Source: Stentor coeruleus (Eukaryota > Ciliophora > Heterotrichea > Heterotrichida > Stentoridae). Taken from it: a DNA stretch of 25,225 bases. Below are positions 17,274-25,225 of this stretch, one piece after another. Numbering within the stretch: the first letter of the stretch is position 1; each line of letters starts with the position of its first letter. The stretch is taken from contig MPUH01001048.1 in assembly GCA_001970955.1 (NCBI GenBank), positions 1 through 25,225 of the forward strand, read 5' to 3'. The notes beneath the pieces are model-generated. The model was not told the origin of the DNA, did not search any database, and saw only the letters and a list, made by a program, of their open reading frames with translations. Both the position numbers and the translations under genes were made by a program.

Positions 17274-18220
17274 TATATGAAAATACTTTAAGTTACTTTG
17301 TTTTGTTTTTTAATATTATTTTATTGTGATTAAACATAAATTAAATGGGTTGATATTATAATTTTATATATTAAATGTAGTGGATGTGAAATTTTAATAT
17401 GATTTTATTGTGATTAAAGGCAAAAAATAAAGGTGTAGAAATTATAATTATATAAGGATTATGAATTTCGGTTTTTGTTTTGGTCTAAAGTTTTTTAGTC
17501 AGAATTTATGACTAAAATTTTTGTGTTTTAAATTGATTTAGGTTGAATGTGATATTATATTCTAACTTTTTATGTAAATGTAAGAAAAGATGCTTAATAG
17601 TTTTGTATGAATTGGTTTTTAGGTAATAAGAAAATATTCAAGTTTGGAAAACTAAAAAAATCATACAAAATTCATCAAGTCTTTAAATTGCTTTATTAAA
17701 AACATAATTATAAATAATATCATTTCTAAACTATCCTAAAACCTTTATATTATCACTATTTATTCTATTAAGCATATATTCCTTCACAACTGATATATTT
17801 TCCATAAATTATTTCCCAAATATTTTCTCTAATTCATCTGTTTTATACAAAAAATATTACTTCCTAAACATCTTCCAAAATTCTTCATACCATTTACATA
17901 ATCATAAACTCCATAATAAAAACCCATAAACGCAAATTTCACATCAAATCCTAAATAAAACCTTTTTCATAAATAAAATATTTCTATAACCACTTAAATC
18001 CTCAACTCTACCATTTACCCAAACTTAAATTTTCCATTCAAAAAACCTAAATCATCCCAACTCCACAAAAACCATATAAAATTTCCTTTATCACGATCTC
18101 TCTCAAAAAAAAAACTCTACAAACCCCAAGTATTAATTCATCCTATCACCTAAAAAACTCTCTCTTCACTTCTCCTTCCATTTCTCTAGCTTTTTTTTAT
18201 TTCTAAATCTCAAATATAAT
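17274..18220. promoter_or_regulatory. Divergent intergenic region with a sharp G/C strand-skew switch
   Basis: This 947-bp gene-free spacer separates two divergent ATGs (17273 and 18221). By hand count, 17281-17640 has about 57 G and 12 C on the + strand, while 17641-18220 has about 12 G and 131 C. Each half is thus nearly G-free on the sense strand of the gene it precedes. The last 200 bp before the DYRK ATG are pyrimidine-rich (runs of CTCT and CTTC). No ORF or repeat family is seen. It presumably holds both promoters and leaders. Confidence 0.6.
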
Positions 18221-19771
18221 ATGCGATCACAAGACTCTACGAACATTTCAATACGAAAAATCAGCCCCAACTCTTCATTAAATTCAGCTGACTCATCCTT
18301 ACCATTTTCCTTCCCATCATCTCTTGGTAGTAAACTCAAACCCAAGCCAAAATTCTGCTTAAACCTCAGTGCTGAGCGTCGTCCTCCACAAATCGATACC
18401 TTCCTAACATCCCCTAAAAATCAAACAAGTTTCATCATAACTCCAAAAGATGCACCTGAAAAAATTCCAATCCATACAAGGCCTTATACAACAAAATATT
18501 CACAAAAACATTTCAACTTAGAACAACGACGAAGGAAAAAAAGTTGGGAAGATTTACAACTTCCAATAAACCCAAGTGCTGTAATTAAACAATTCCCACA
18601 TAGACTTCAAGAATGGGAAAAAGAAGAGATTATAAAATACACAAACATTTTTTATATAGGGAAATCAAATAGACCTAATGATAGAGAATTTGATGATGAA
18701 AATAGGGATTATAAGATTTATATAAATGATCATATAAATTTTCGTTATGAAATTATTAAATTACTTGGAAAAGGATCATTTGGACAAGTTATTGAAGTTT
18801 ATGACCATGCAACAAAACAAACTTTTGCTATGAAGATTATTAAGAATCATAAAGATTTTCATGAACAGGCACAGATTGAAATTGATATATTGAAATTATT
18901 AAAGGATAATGATAGGGATCATTGTTCGAATATTGTTCATTTAGAAGAAACTTTTGTGTTTAGGAATCATATTGTATGAAATATTTAGTGTATAGTTTTT
19001 GAGTTGCTGAGTATAAATTTGTATGATTTGTTGAAGAAAGATCAGTTTAAAGGGTTGTCGGTGACGTTGATTAAAAGGTTTTCAATACAGATATTACAGG
19101 CTTTGGGTTTTTTAGCAAAGTTTGGAGTGATACATTGTGACTTGAAGCCTGAGAATATACTACTTGTCCATATATCAAGATCTTCTGTTAAGGTTATTGA
19201 TTTCGGTTCTTCTAGTTATGAGAATAATAGAATACAAACATATATACAAAGCAGATTTTATCGTGCTCCTGAAGTTATTATGGGAATTCCAATCACAACG
19301 GCAATTGATATATGGAGTTTCGGGTGTATATTAGCTGAGCTTTTCACTGGAACTCCACTTTTCTCAGGAGAAGATGAAAAAGAACAACTTATGTGTATGA
19401 TAGAAATATTAGGTCCTCCTCCTGCAGAAGTTGTACAAATTGCGTCTAAAAGAGATTGTTATTTTGATAAAACTTATCAGCCAAAAGAATTTGTAAATAG
19501 TCGTGGCCGTAAACGATATCCTAATACAAAAGACCTTAGGACTATATTAAAAGGTGCAGATGAAGGGCTTATAAAATTGATTGAAGAATGTGTTAATTGG
19601 AATCCTAGTTTAAGAATCACACCACAAAAAGCTCTTCAAAGTCCTTGGCTATATGAGGATGTTAGGAGACCTTCAAATGTTAGATATAATTCAGCAGTGA
19701 GACCTGCAAATAAAAGTTATGAAGAACATAATCAGTTTGATTTTAGGAAAAATAAAGTTTCTTTCTCGTAA
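18221..19771 (+). CDS. DYRK-family dual-specificity kinase (one 15-nt intron)
   Basis: Removing a 15-nt intron (18974-18988) joins two frames into a 511-residue kinase. The N-terminal ~115 residues are Ser/Pro-rich and basic. A class II DYRK-type DH-box-like segment follows (VIKQFPHRLQEWEKEEIIKY, about 121-140). The kinase has glycine loop LLGKGSFGQV (181-190), Lys205 (AMKII), HICIVFELL across the splice site, HCDLKPEN (300-307), DFGSS (322-326) and activation loop YIQSRFYRAPE (336-346). HCDLKPEN and YIQSRFYRAPE are DYRK/CMGC hallmarks. The autophosphorylated Tyr (336) is present, but the first Tyr of the usual Y-x-Y is Gln334. The kinase should autoactivate on Tyr and phosphorylate Ser/Thr. 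No NLS or PEST is obvious. The ATG at 18221 is the first in frame, directly after the G-poor upstream region. DYRK2/pom1-like kinases act in cell polarity and growth, which is suggestive in a ciliate but inferred. Confidence 0.95.
18974..18988 (+). other. 15-nt intron in the DYRK gene
   Basis: GTATGAAATATTTAG is 15 nt, GT..AG, and carries an in-frame TGA that would otherwise end the first half of the kinase. It is phase 0, and removal yields HI-CIVFELL, the conserved beta5/hinge region of DYRK kinases. This is a second independent 15-nt intron in the window. Confidence 0.95.
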
Positions 19772-20229
19772 GAATAAGGAGCTTATATGTTATTTTAAGA
19801 TTTTTCCTTTTAATTGGATTAGTTTTTTCTGTGAGGATTTGAAAAGTACGTTTAAAATGGTTTATGGATAAGTTTTTATATTATGCATAAGTTTATGATA
19901 TTTTTACTATGTTTTTTCTTTAAGTTTTATTGCCATTATTATTTTCGGGTTTTTTATGTTTATTATGTTGCTAACTATAGCTTATATTTTTTCTAAAGGA
20001 TTTAATAGTTATTATATTATCTATAATATTGTTTTCTATAATAAAATATCTGACTCAATCTATTAAATTTCTCCTTTACACTTCCTTATTAGTATAATAT
20101 CTACAACTAAATCAACATCCACAAAAAATACCAGGATTCTCTCAAACCCAAAAAATCTCTATATCTCAAAGGATTTAAACATTTTCTTTGTAGTATTTCT
20201 CTATTCTCTATTATTTTTTCGCATTTTTC
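19772..20229. other. 3' flank of DYRK gene, gene-free
   Basis: The stretch is AT-rich and gene-free. On the + strand 19772 to about 20040 is T/G-biased, then about 20040-20220 is A/C-biased and G-poor, like the leaders of + strand genes elsewhere in the window. It ends where the LINE remnant starts. No tRNA or ORF is recognised. Confidence 0.4.
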
Positions 20230-20460
20230 TTAATAAGTCATAATTTCTGTTCCATATAATTCAACTGCTTCTATGCATGCTTTTGCTATGATTTTTTTCT
20301 TTTGGGCTAGAATAGTTAGGTTGAATTTATAGTCTGTAAGCCATTTCTCAACTATTGTGCTTAAGCCTTGTAATTCTTTTTCAGAGTCCGCAACCAGGAC
20401 TAGCATATAGAATGAAATTTCATAAACACTATGCTTTAAATAGCTTTAATATTTTAATTA
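20230..20460 (-). pseudogene. Degraded non-LTR (LINE) reverse-transcriptase fragment
   Basis: The minus strand encodes a 58-residue open piece from 20406 to 20230: MLVLVADSEKELQGL, then EKWLTDYKFNL, then AKACIEAVELYGTEI. The first part matches the sequence following the YADD catalytic box of non-LTR reverse transcriptases (FYADDLVLVADSEKEL-like). The last part matches the C-terminal LYGSE region that normally lies over 100 residues further on. The two are now joined, so an internal deletion has occurred. Just upstream the frame reads ISFY then MLVLVA, so the Ala-Asp-Asp of the catalytic box is missing. It is too short and damaged to be active, and no terminal repeats are seen. Confidence 0.72.
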
Positions 20461-21374
20461 TGGTAACCGAATGCTGAAATAAATAAAGCTAGACATTAAT
20501 CAGAAATAATAATGACTTTATAAATAGCATTGATTATAGTCTTTCCGAAAAAAATTATTGGAGTAAAATGATATACATAAAATAATAGTTATATATTTTT
20601 GCCATATATCAATATCTATTTGCAATATTACAAACAGCCACTTTAAAATGGTTTTCCCTTATGATTACACTATTCAAGTACTGTTTAATTGTCATTTTTT
20701 CTAATAAAAAATATTTTCTTCAAATTCTATCTTCTTGACAAAAAATACTATAGTAATTATCTTAATTTTATTTTCAACTAACTTTAAATATTTTATTTCA
20801 ATTGAATTGAATTTTCTTAAGGCATCCTTCGAAACTTTTTGCAAGCTTAACATTTGAAATTATTTGTAAAATTCTTAGATTTTCAAGTACTGAAATGCTT
20901 TTCTATCTAGTATATTTTCATATAAGATAGTTATGTACATTAATTATCATATCAGAGCTTATAACCTACACAATCAAATTGTTATTAAAAAGCATTGACT
21001 TTCAGCCTGTTGTATATTATTAGCCAAACCAATATTAATGCAGGATGTAGAAGAAATAAATATATTTTGTATACTCTGGATAAATTAAAAGTTTAAAGTA
21101 GATGGTAGTTAAGGTGGCATGGTTTAAACCTTGTCCAATCGAAGTTTGTTTGTCCTACGATATCTTTCTTTAGGCAGATTCGGTATATTGAATCACTCAT
21201 TGTCACTGGTTATGTGACTCTTTACTTGGCTGAGTAGGTCTTTACTGTTTCTTTTCTTTAGCGTCAAGATGATAGAAGCAAGTCTTACGTTCACCTTATT
21301 TTTCTTGAAGAATCCAGCTTGCTTTAGGCATGTTTTGAAGTTTTTATGATGTTCATAGCAGACTAGGCATTTAG
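20461..21374. other. Gene-free AT-rich region, possible further transposon debris
   Basis: No supported coding frame was found here apart from the left part of a 71-residue minus-strand frame (21193-21408; TKCLVCYEHHKNF, CLKQAGFF), which could be the zinc-knuckle tail of an old LINE but is too short to call. G and C are more balanced than in the gene leaders upstream. No tRNA, hairpin array or tandem repeat is visible. Confidence 0.4.
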
Positions 21375-21720
21375 TTCTCTGGATAAATTGTGCTTTATAA
21401 ATTCTCAAAATTAGTAAAGATAAATCAGTGATTAAAATATTAGTTCGACTTACATAGACTTATGGTATTTGATATTTCTCTCCTGTGTGAAATATTAAAT
21501 ATTTTATAAAATGTTTGCATGAGGTGCATATAATCGCTTTGATATGCTAAAAATCATTCTAAAAACATCATTTGAATTTAGTAGACAGCCTAATTCATTT
21601 TATTCAATAGCTTTACTTAATCAAATAATTTTCTAATAGAAATTTAAATGGAATCTTAGAAATAAGAGGCTAGAACATAGTACTTTGAAAATTATAATTA
21701 TATCTATTAAACCCCAATTA
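21375..21720 (+). repeat. Diverged direct repeat, copy 1
   Basis: This segment shares an ordered series of landmarks with 21950-22440: a GCTTTAT-like start, TAAAT(C/T)AGTGATTAAA, GCATATA followed by TATGCTAAAAAT, CTTAATCAAA..TTTTCT..T(A/G)GAAAT, then GAGGCTAG and a CTATTAAACC/CTATCAAACC block. Order and spacing agree apart from insertions of up to about 80 bp. No coding content is recognised. Confidence 0.55.
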
Positions 21721-21949
21721 TATGCTTAATATTTTAAGAAAAAAGCTCTAGAAAGCATTTATAAAATATTCTTAAAGACTTTGAATGCAAGGATGCATTA
21801 TAGATTATGCGATTTTATCACGAGCTTTTTACTTATGTTTAAATAATTCAAGTATGTTTTTGTATTGAGTACTGCTTGCAACCCATCTTGAAGCCTATCA
21901 CTCTCTGATTTCAATTTAATTTAAAAGCAAATCTAAATGGTAAGGCTGC

Positions 21950-22440
21950 TTAGCTTTTATGTAAAGCCAAGACTGCAGTGAGAATAAATTAGTGATTAAA
22001 GCTTAAGTCTGAATCAGCAAAACATAAAACTATGAAATTCAAAAAGATACGATTTTCTCTAGTTAAATTACGGTAATAAAGTTTATATAAATGAATAATT
22101 TTTGTCATTGAAATAAGTGCAGATTATAATTCTCGATTCGATTCTTCAAATGCATATATTCTCTTATGGTTATGCTAAAAATTTTATCTTCCCTCACTTT
22201 TGATTAATCTGCGAATTTTCTACGCCGTGCAAGAAAGCCTATATAATTTTTAAGAAAACTATATGCATATCTACTAAATGCATTATTTGGTTGGGAAGCA
22301 ACTTTCTCAAGCCCAGCTGGATGCTTAATCAAAATTTTTCTGATGGAAATTTTAAAATTTGGCCTTAAAAATGAGAGGCTAGGAAAAACTTTTTTTTAAA
22401 AATTCTAATCTTCCATCTATCAAACCTTGATTAACTATCC
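21950..22440 (+). repeat. Diverged direct repeat, copy 2
   Basis: This is the second copy of the element described at 21375-21720, longer because of an insertion of about 80 bp between the TATGCTAAAAAT and CTTAATCAAA landmarks. The best-preserved part is 22322-22430 against 21613-21720. Divergence is high, so it is an old element, possibly the untranslated part of a mobile element related to the nearby LINE remnant. Confidence 0.55.
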
Positions 22441-22982
22441 CAAGATTTTCAAGGGTCTCTTACTTATTATATAACATCTATCAACCACTTGCCGAAAATT
22501 TTAATTTCATATAAGAAACCTATAGAATTTCATAGCAAGTCTCATCTCTCTTTGAAAATTAGATAAATAAATACTCTCTAGGTATTCTTCTCGCGTAATT
22601 TCAGCCCAAAGGCGGCGAGACATTGGAAAGTTTGTAATAAAATATTTTTTGTTAAATGCATATGAAATTTGGGAGGATTTTGCTTGCCTAGGCCTGCTAG
22701 AACTTGTGCCAATGCAAAATTACTCGCTTATGTATTAATATTTTCCAAAATCCGAAGAGTTTTGGAATCAAATCTGCGAAATTTAGTCAAAGTTGAGTTC
22801 GGAATATTTTTTCGAAAAAAAAAGAGAAGACTGCAGGGAAATTCCTGCAGTTGACTCCACTGTATTTATTTTCCTCACCAAGTTCCTTAGACTAATGAAA
22901 AAAGGGTTTGTCAAAAAATATATTTATTCTTTTCGAGGACCTTTGCCCATATTTAATCTGTGGTCCTAATTTTATAATAAAT
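22441..22982. other. Gene-free region upstream of the cysteine-rich protein gene
   Basis: This 540-bp stretch has patches of higher GC (for example GGCGGCGAGA near 22610) and lacks the G-depleted leader seen before other genes. A 61-residue + frame at 22669-22854 has no recognisable content. It contains an 8-bp perfect hairpin at 22830-22851. The promoter of the next gene presumably lies in the last few hundred bases. Confidence 0.4.
22830..22851. other. Perfect 8-bp hairpin
   Basis: ACTGCAGG at 22830-22837 and CCTGCAGT at 22844-22851 are exact inverted copies separated by a 6-nt loop, GAAATT. It lies 131 bp before the ATG at 22983. Its function is unknown; it could be chance. Confidence 0.5.
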
Positions 22983-25225
22983 ATGGTTAGGAATGCAGGA
23001 ATAAGTTCCGGTCTCAGGGTCGGAATTTACCTTCTTTGCTTTACAGCTTTGGCCCAAGCTTCAGAAAACGTGCTAATCTCACCTCTAGCTACTAGTACCC
23101 CACTAGTAACAAGCTTGCCTCCTTTAGATTCCCACTCATCAGAATGGCAAGTGAGCATGATTGTGATGCCAGAGCTAGCTTCAAGCCTATCGCTTATTTC
23201 TCAAGCCTATGAAGCTCAAAGCCCAATAGAACATCATCAAACCTTAACCACTGACTGTTCATCTCTAACTTCAAGCCTTCCAGAAAATGGCCATTTTCTT
23301 TATGCTACCCTTGGACAAAATGAGAATTCCGCCATTTCTTTTTACAAGTGCGCTGACATTGAAAGCTCCCTTCTTGGTGTACTTGTGGTTGACACTGAAA
23401 AACTTAAAGATGGATACCAAATTGATACTTTGGCTTATGAAAATTTAAAAAAAATAACGTCTTGGACAAGCATCTTTGCTCAAAACTTATGTGAAAATGG
23501 AAACTTTGTGCCCAAACTTAGTAAATGCCTTAATCATAACAAATATCAGAGGACTATGATTGATGAATACAATGGTTTGATAGCTGATGGCACCCCTGTC
23601 TTAGAAGCCATAATTCAGGTTGCATCAGGCGCGGGGATGGATGAAACGACATTTACTGCATTGAAAGGATATCTTGATGGTGAAATTAGCTGCAGTTCTA
23701 CTGCATGTACTGCAGGAGCATGCTTAGATGAAGGGAGATCTTTACTATTTGTTCAAGCTGCAACTCTTCTGTTTCAAAATGCTGAAGCTATTTCAGATGT
23801 ACCTGTTGCTGATCTTGATAGCATAAAAGATAAACTTCTCTGTGTCCAATATGCTGTTGATGTTACTGAATTTTCTGATACTGACATGTGCAAAACTAAT
23901 TATGCAATATATGCATACCTAAATTCCTATAAAGCCAAATCAGGCATAGGGAGTACAGGATATCAAGCTGCTAATAAAAATGGATTCAGTGCTCTTAATA
24001 AAATCTGGACAGCTCATATTTTAGGAGGCTTAGGGCAATATGTTGTTAGCGAAACTCCTTATATTTCAAATTGGGATTGTGCTCCAGTGGATTCTCCAGA
24101 AAAAAAAATATTGACTACTGTGACGATAAATAATGGTGATAGCTCATCATTCCCAGGAAGTGCAGGTTGTGCATATAAGGTGGCTACTGATATAATTGCC
24201 ATGATTGAGCATGTTGGAACACGCTTTGGGCCAGATTCTGATACCTACTATTGGGGTGTATATAAAATAGGTACATATAGTGAAACTAACTCTCAAAACA
24301 CATATCTTACCACAGCTTCTGCAGGTGATACAACCGGTTGTACTTTTGGTAAAAGTTACACCATTAATATTTACGATTCTCATTTTGGTTGGAAATTGTT
24401 TTCACTTGATGATACTGCCACTACTACTTATTCTCCAGCTGCGGCTGACACTAGCATAAGTATAACAATTAATAAGGTCGGACAATACATGATATTACCC
24501 ACTTGTGATTCAAAGGTATTGGATGCATTTACTTTGGTGTGTGATTGCCATTATTCATGCGGTACATGCAGCTCAATGGATGTATGCTTGACTTGTGCTA
24601 GCACTTTTAGTGACGTAACTACACCGGGTGGTTTATGTGAATGTAAAACTAATGAATATGAAATGAATCAACAGTGTCATCCCTGCCCAGACCACTGTGC
24701 AACATGTACTTCAGATACAGTATGTTTAACATGCACAACATTTGATTATTTAATTAATGCTCCATTAAAAGGAGACTCAAAATGCTATCAAGGATATCAA
24801 TACCTATCTTCTCCATGCATAGAAGAGTTTGCCTTTGATTCCTCTCTGGGATATTTACTTTTGAAATCAAAATGCCAATTCAGTTATTTAAAATCTTCAT
24901 CAGGTGGTTCTGAGGGTGAGGATTGTACTAGTTATTTCACTAGTGCAAATACTTTAGGCACAGAAGCTAAATGCACTTTGAGGAATCCTTTTATACTGCA
25001 AGTAACTTTAGGCACAGATGCAACTATTAAGGGAGGTTCAAATTTGACAATCAATCCAGATTACAGAATGTTATCAGGTGACTATCTTTTAATAGAAACC
25101 GTTACTGTGACTGTATCAGCTATTACCAATTATATTATACCTGCTATATCAGGCTACAATAATATCAACAAAAATTGCTTATCAACACTTACTACATATT
25201 ACAGTGCAATACAATCAACTGGCCT
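22983..25225 (+). CDS. Secreted or membrane cysteine-rich protein with furin-like repeats and REJ-like region (3' partial)
   Basis: An uninterrupted frame of 747 codons starts at the ATG at 22983 (a TGA precedes it in frame at 22896) and runs off the right edge. Residues 1-27 form a signal peptide (basic start, then GIYLLCFTALAQA). Residues about 28-520 are a large extracellular region with scattered Cys pairs that I do not recognise. Residues about 520-590 hold two furin/growth-factor-receptor-type Cys motifs (CHYSCGTCSSMDVCLTC and CPDHCATCTSDTVCLTC). The following segment (FTSANTLGTEAKCTLRNPF, then LQVTLGTDATIKGGSNLTI) resembles the REJ region of polycystin-like ciliate and algal receptors. 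A transmembrane or PKD-type C-terminus would lie beyond the window, so channel, receptor or surface antigen remain open. GC content and codon choice (more GCT, AGC, TGC) differ from the genes to the left. No intron is needed in the visible part. Confidence 0.85.
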   Translation, partial: MVRNAGISSGLRVGIYLLCFTALAQASENVLISPLATSTPLVTSLPPLDSHSSEWQVSMIVMPELASSLSLISQAYEAQSPIEHHQTLTTDCSSLTSSLPENGHFLYATLGQNENSAISFYKCADIESSLLGVLVVDTEKLKDGYQIDTLAYENLKKITSWTSIFAQNLCENGNFVPKLSKCLNHNKYQRTMIDEYNGLIADGTPVLEAIIQVASGAGMDETTFTALKGYLDGEISCSSTACTAGACLDEGRSLLFVQAATLLFQNAEAISDVPVADLDSIKDKLLCVQYAVDVTEFSDTDMCKTNYAIYAYLNSYKAKSGIGSTGYQAANKNGFSALNKIWTAHILGGLGQYVVSETPYISNWDCAPVDSPEKKILTTVTINNGDSSSFPGSAGCAYKVATDIIAMIEHVGTRFGPDSDTYYWGVYKIGTYSETNSQNTYLTTASAGDTTGCTFGKSYTINIYDSHFGWKLFSLDDTATTTYSPAAADTSISITINKVGQYMILPTCDSKVLDAFTLVCDCHYSCGTCSSMDVCLTCASTFSDVTTPGGLCECKTNEYEMNQQCHPCPDHCATCTSDTVCLTCTTFDYLINAPLKGDSKCYQGYQYLSSPCIEEFAFDSSLGYLLLKSKCQFSYLKSSSGGSEGEDCTSYFTSANTLGTEAKCTLRNPFILQVTLGTDATIKGGSNLTINPDYRMLSGDYLLIETVTVTVSAITNYIIPAISGYNNINKNCLSTLTTYYSAIQSTG

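Noticed and set aside
21193..21408. 71-residue minus frame with CLVC...C, possible LINE zinc knuckle
   Set aside because: The Cys/His spacing does not match a knuckle I can name, and no reverse-transcriptase sequence adjoins it, so it is only noted as possible debris.
21440..21460. GTTCGACTT resembling a tRNA B box
   Set aside because: No matching A box, acceptor stem or anticodon arm could be folded around it.
22669..22854. 61-residue + frame upstream of the cysteine-rich gene
   Set aside because: Short, no conserved motif, ends in a basic run made by an A-rich tract. I could not distinguish it from chance.
1..25225. Alternative genetic code (UGA as Trp, as in Blepharisma)
   Set aside because: No in-frame TGA lies in the conserved domains, Trp is TGG throughout, the coiled-coil gene ends in TGA, and the TGA in the DYRK gene lies in a 15-nt intron.
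1..25225. Defence system, CRISPR array or viral gene cluster
   Set aside because: Recognisable genes are ordinary eukaryotic cytoskeletal, signalling and metabolic families; no spacer-repeat array or viral hallmark gene is present.

Overview
This window looks like the end of a macronuclear chromosome of a heterotrich ciliate, most likely Stentor (inference). It opens with two and a half copies of CCCTAACA, the telomere repeat known from Stentor and Blepharisma. It is AT-rich, and its conserved genes read through in the standard code: Trp is TGG, no TGA falls inside any long conserved frame, and one gene ends in TGA. That argues against Blepharisma, which reads UGA as Trp. Two genes need 15-nt GT..AG introns to make sense, and 15-16 nt introns are a known heterotrich trait.

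From about 0.5 to 19.8 kb the window is densely genic, with 13 genes. In order they are: a protein with five calponin-homology domains (+); a small unknown protein (-); a type I membrane protein with a degenerate M14 carboxypeptidase fold (-); a FYVE-type finger joined to an STE20/PAK-like kinase (+); a cyclic-nucleotide phosphodiesterase (-); enolase (-); a coiled-coil protein (+); an acylated coiled-coil protein (-); a kelch-BTB protein (-); a five-TM protein with three PX domains (-); a C2-like/coiled-coil/GAR-like protein (-); a CBM48-IQ protein (-); and a DYRK kinase (+). From 19.8 to 22.98 kb there is a gene-poor stretch with a wrecked LINE reverse-transcriptase fragment and a diverged repeat pair. 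A fourteenth gene, a large secreted cysteine-rich protein with furin-like and REJ-like parts, starts at 22983 and runs off the right edge with no stop.

Spacing is extreme. Co-directional neighbours are separated by only 6, 8, 23, 28 or 35 bp, and one convergent pair of stop codons is 5 bp apart. Genes at the head of a cluster instead have long upstream regions that are almost free of G on the sense strand. Three single-N positions (4734, 9194, 10419) are each flanked by a direct duplication that breaks a gene. They look like scaffolding artefacts, and the genes become intact when one copy is dropped.

The gene set is mostly cytoskeletal (CH, coiled-coil, GAR-like), phosphoinositide or membrane (FYVE, PX, C2) and signalling (kinases, PDE), plus one glycolytic enzyme. 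I see no evidence that the genes form one pathway, and I found no defence system, CRISPR array, tRNA or rRNA. The most notable items are the domain combinations, the strand-asymmetric promoter regions and the promoterless spacing inside clusters.
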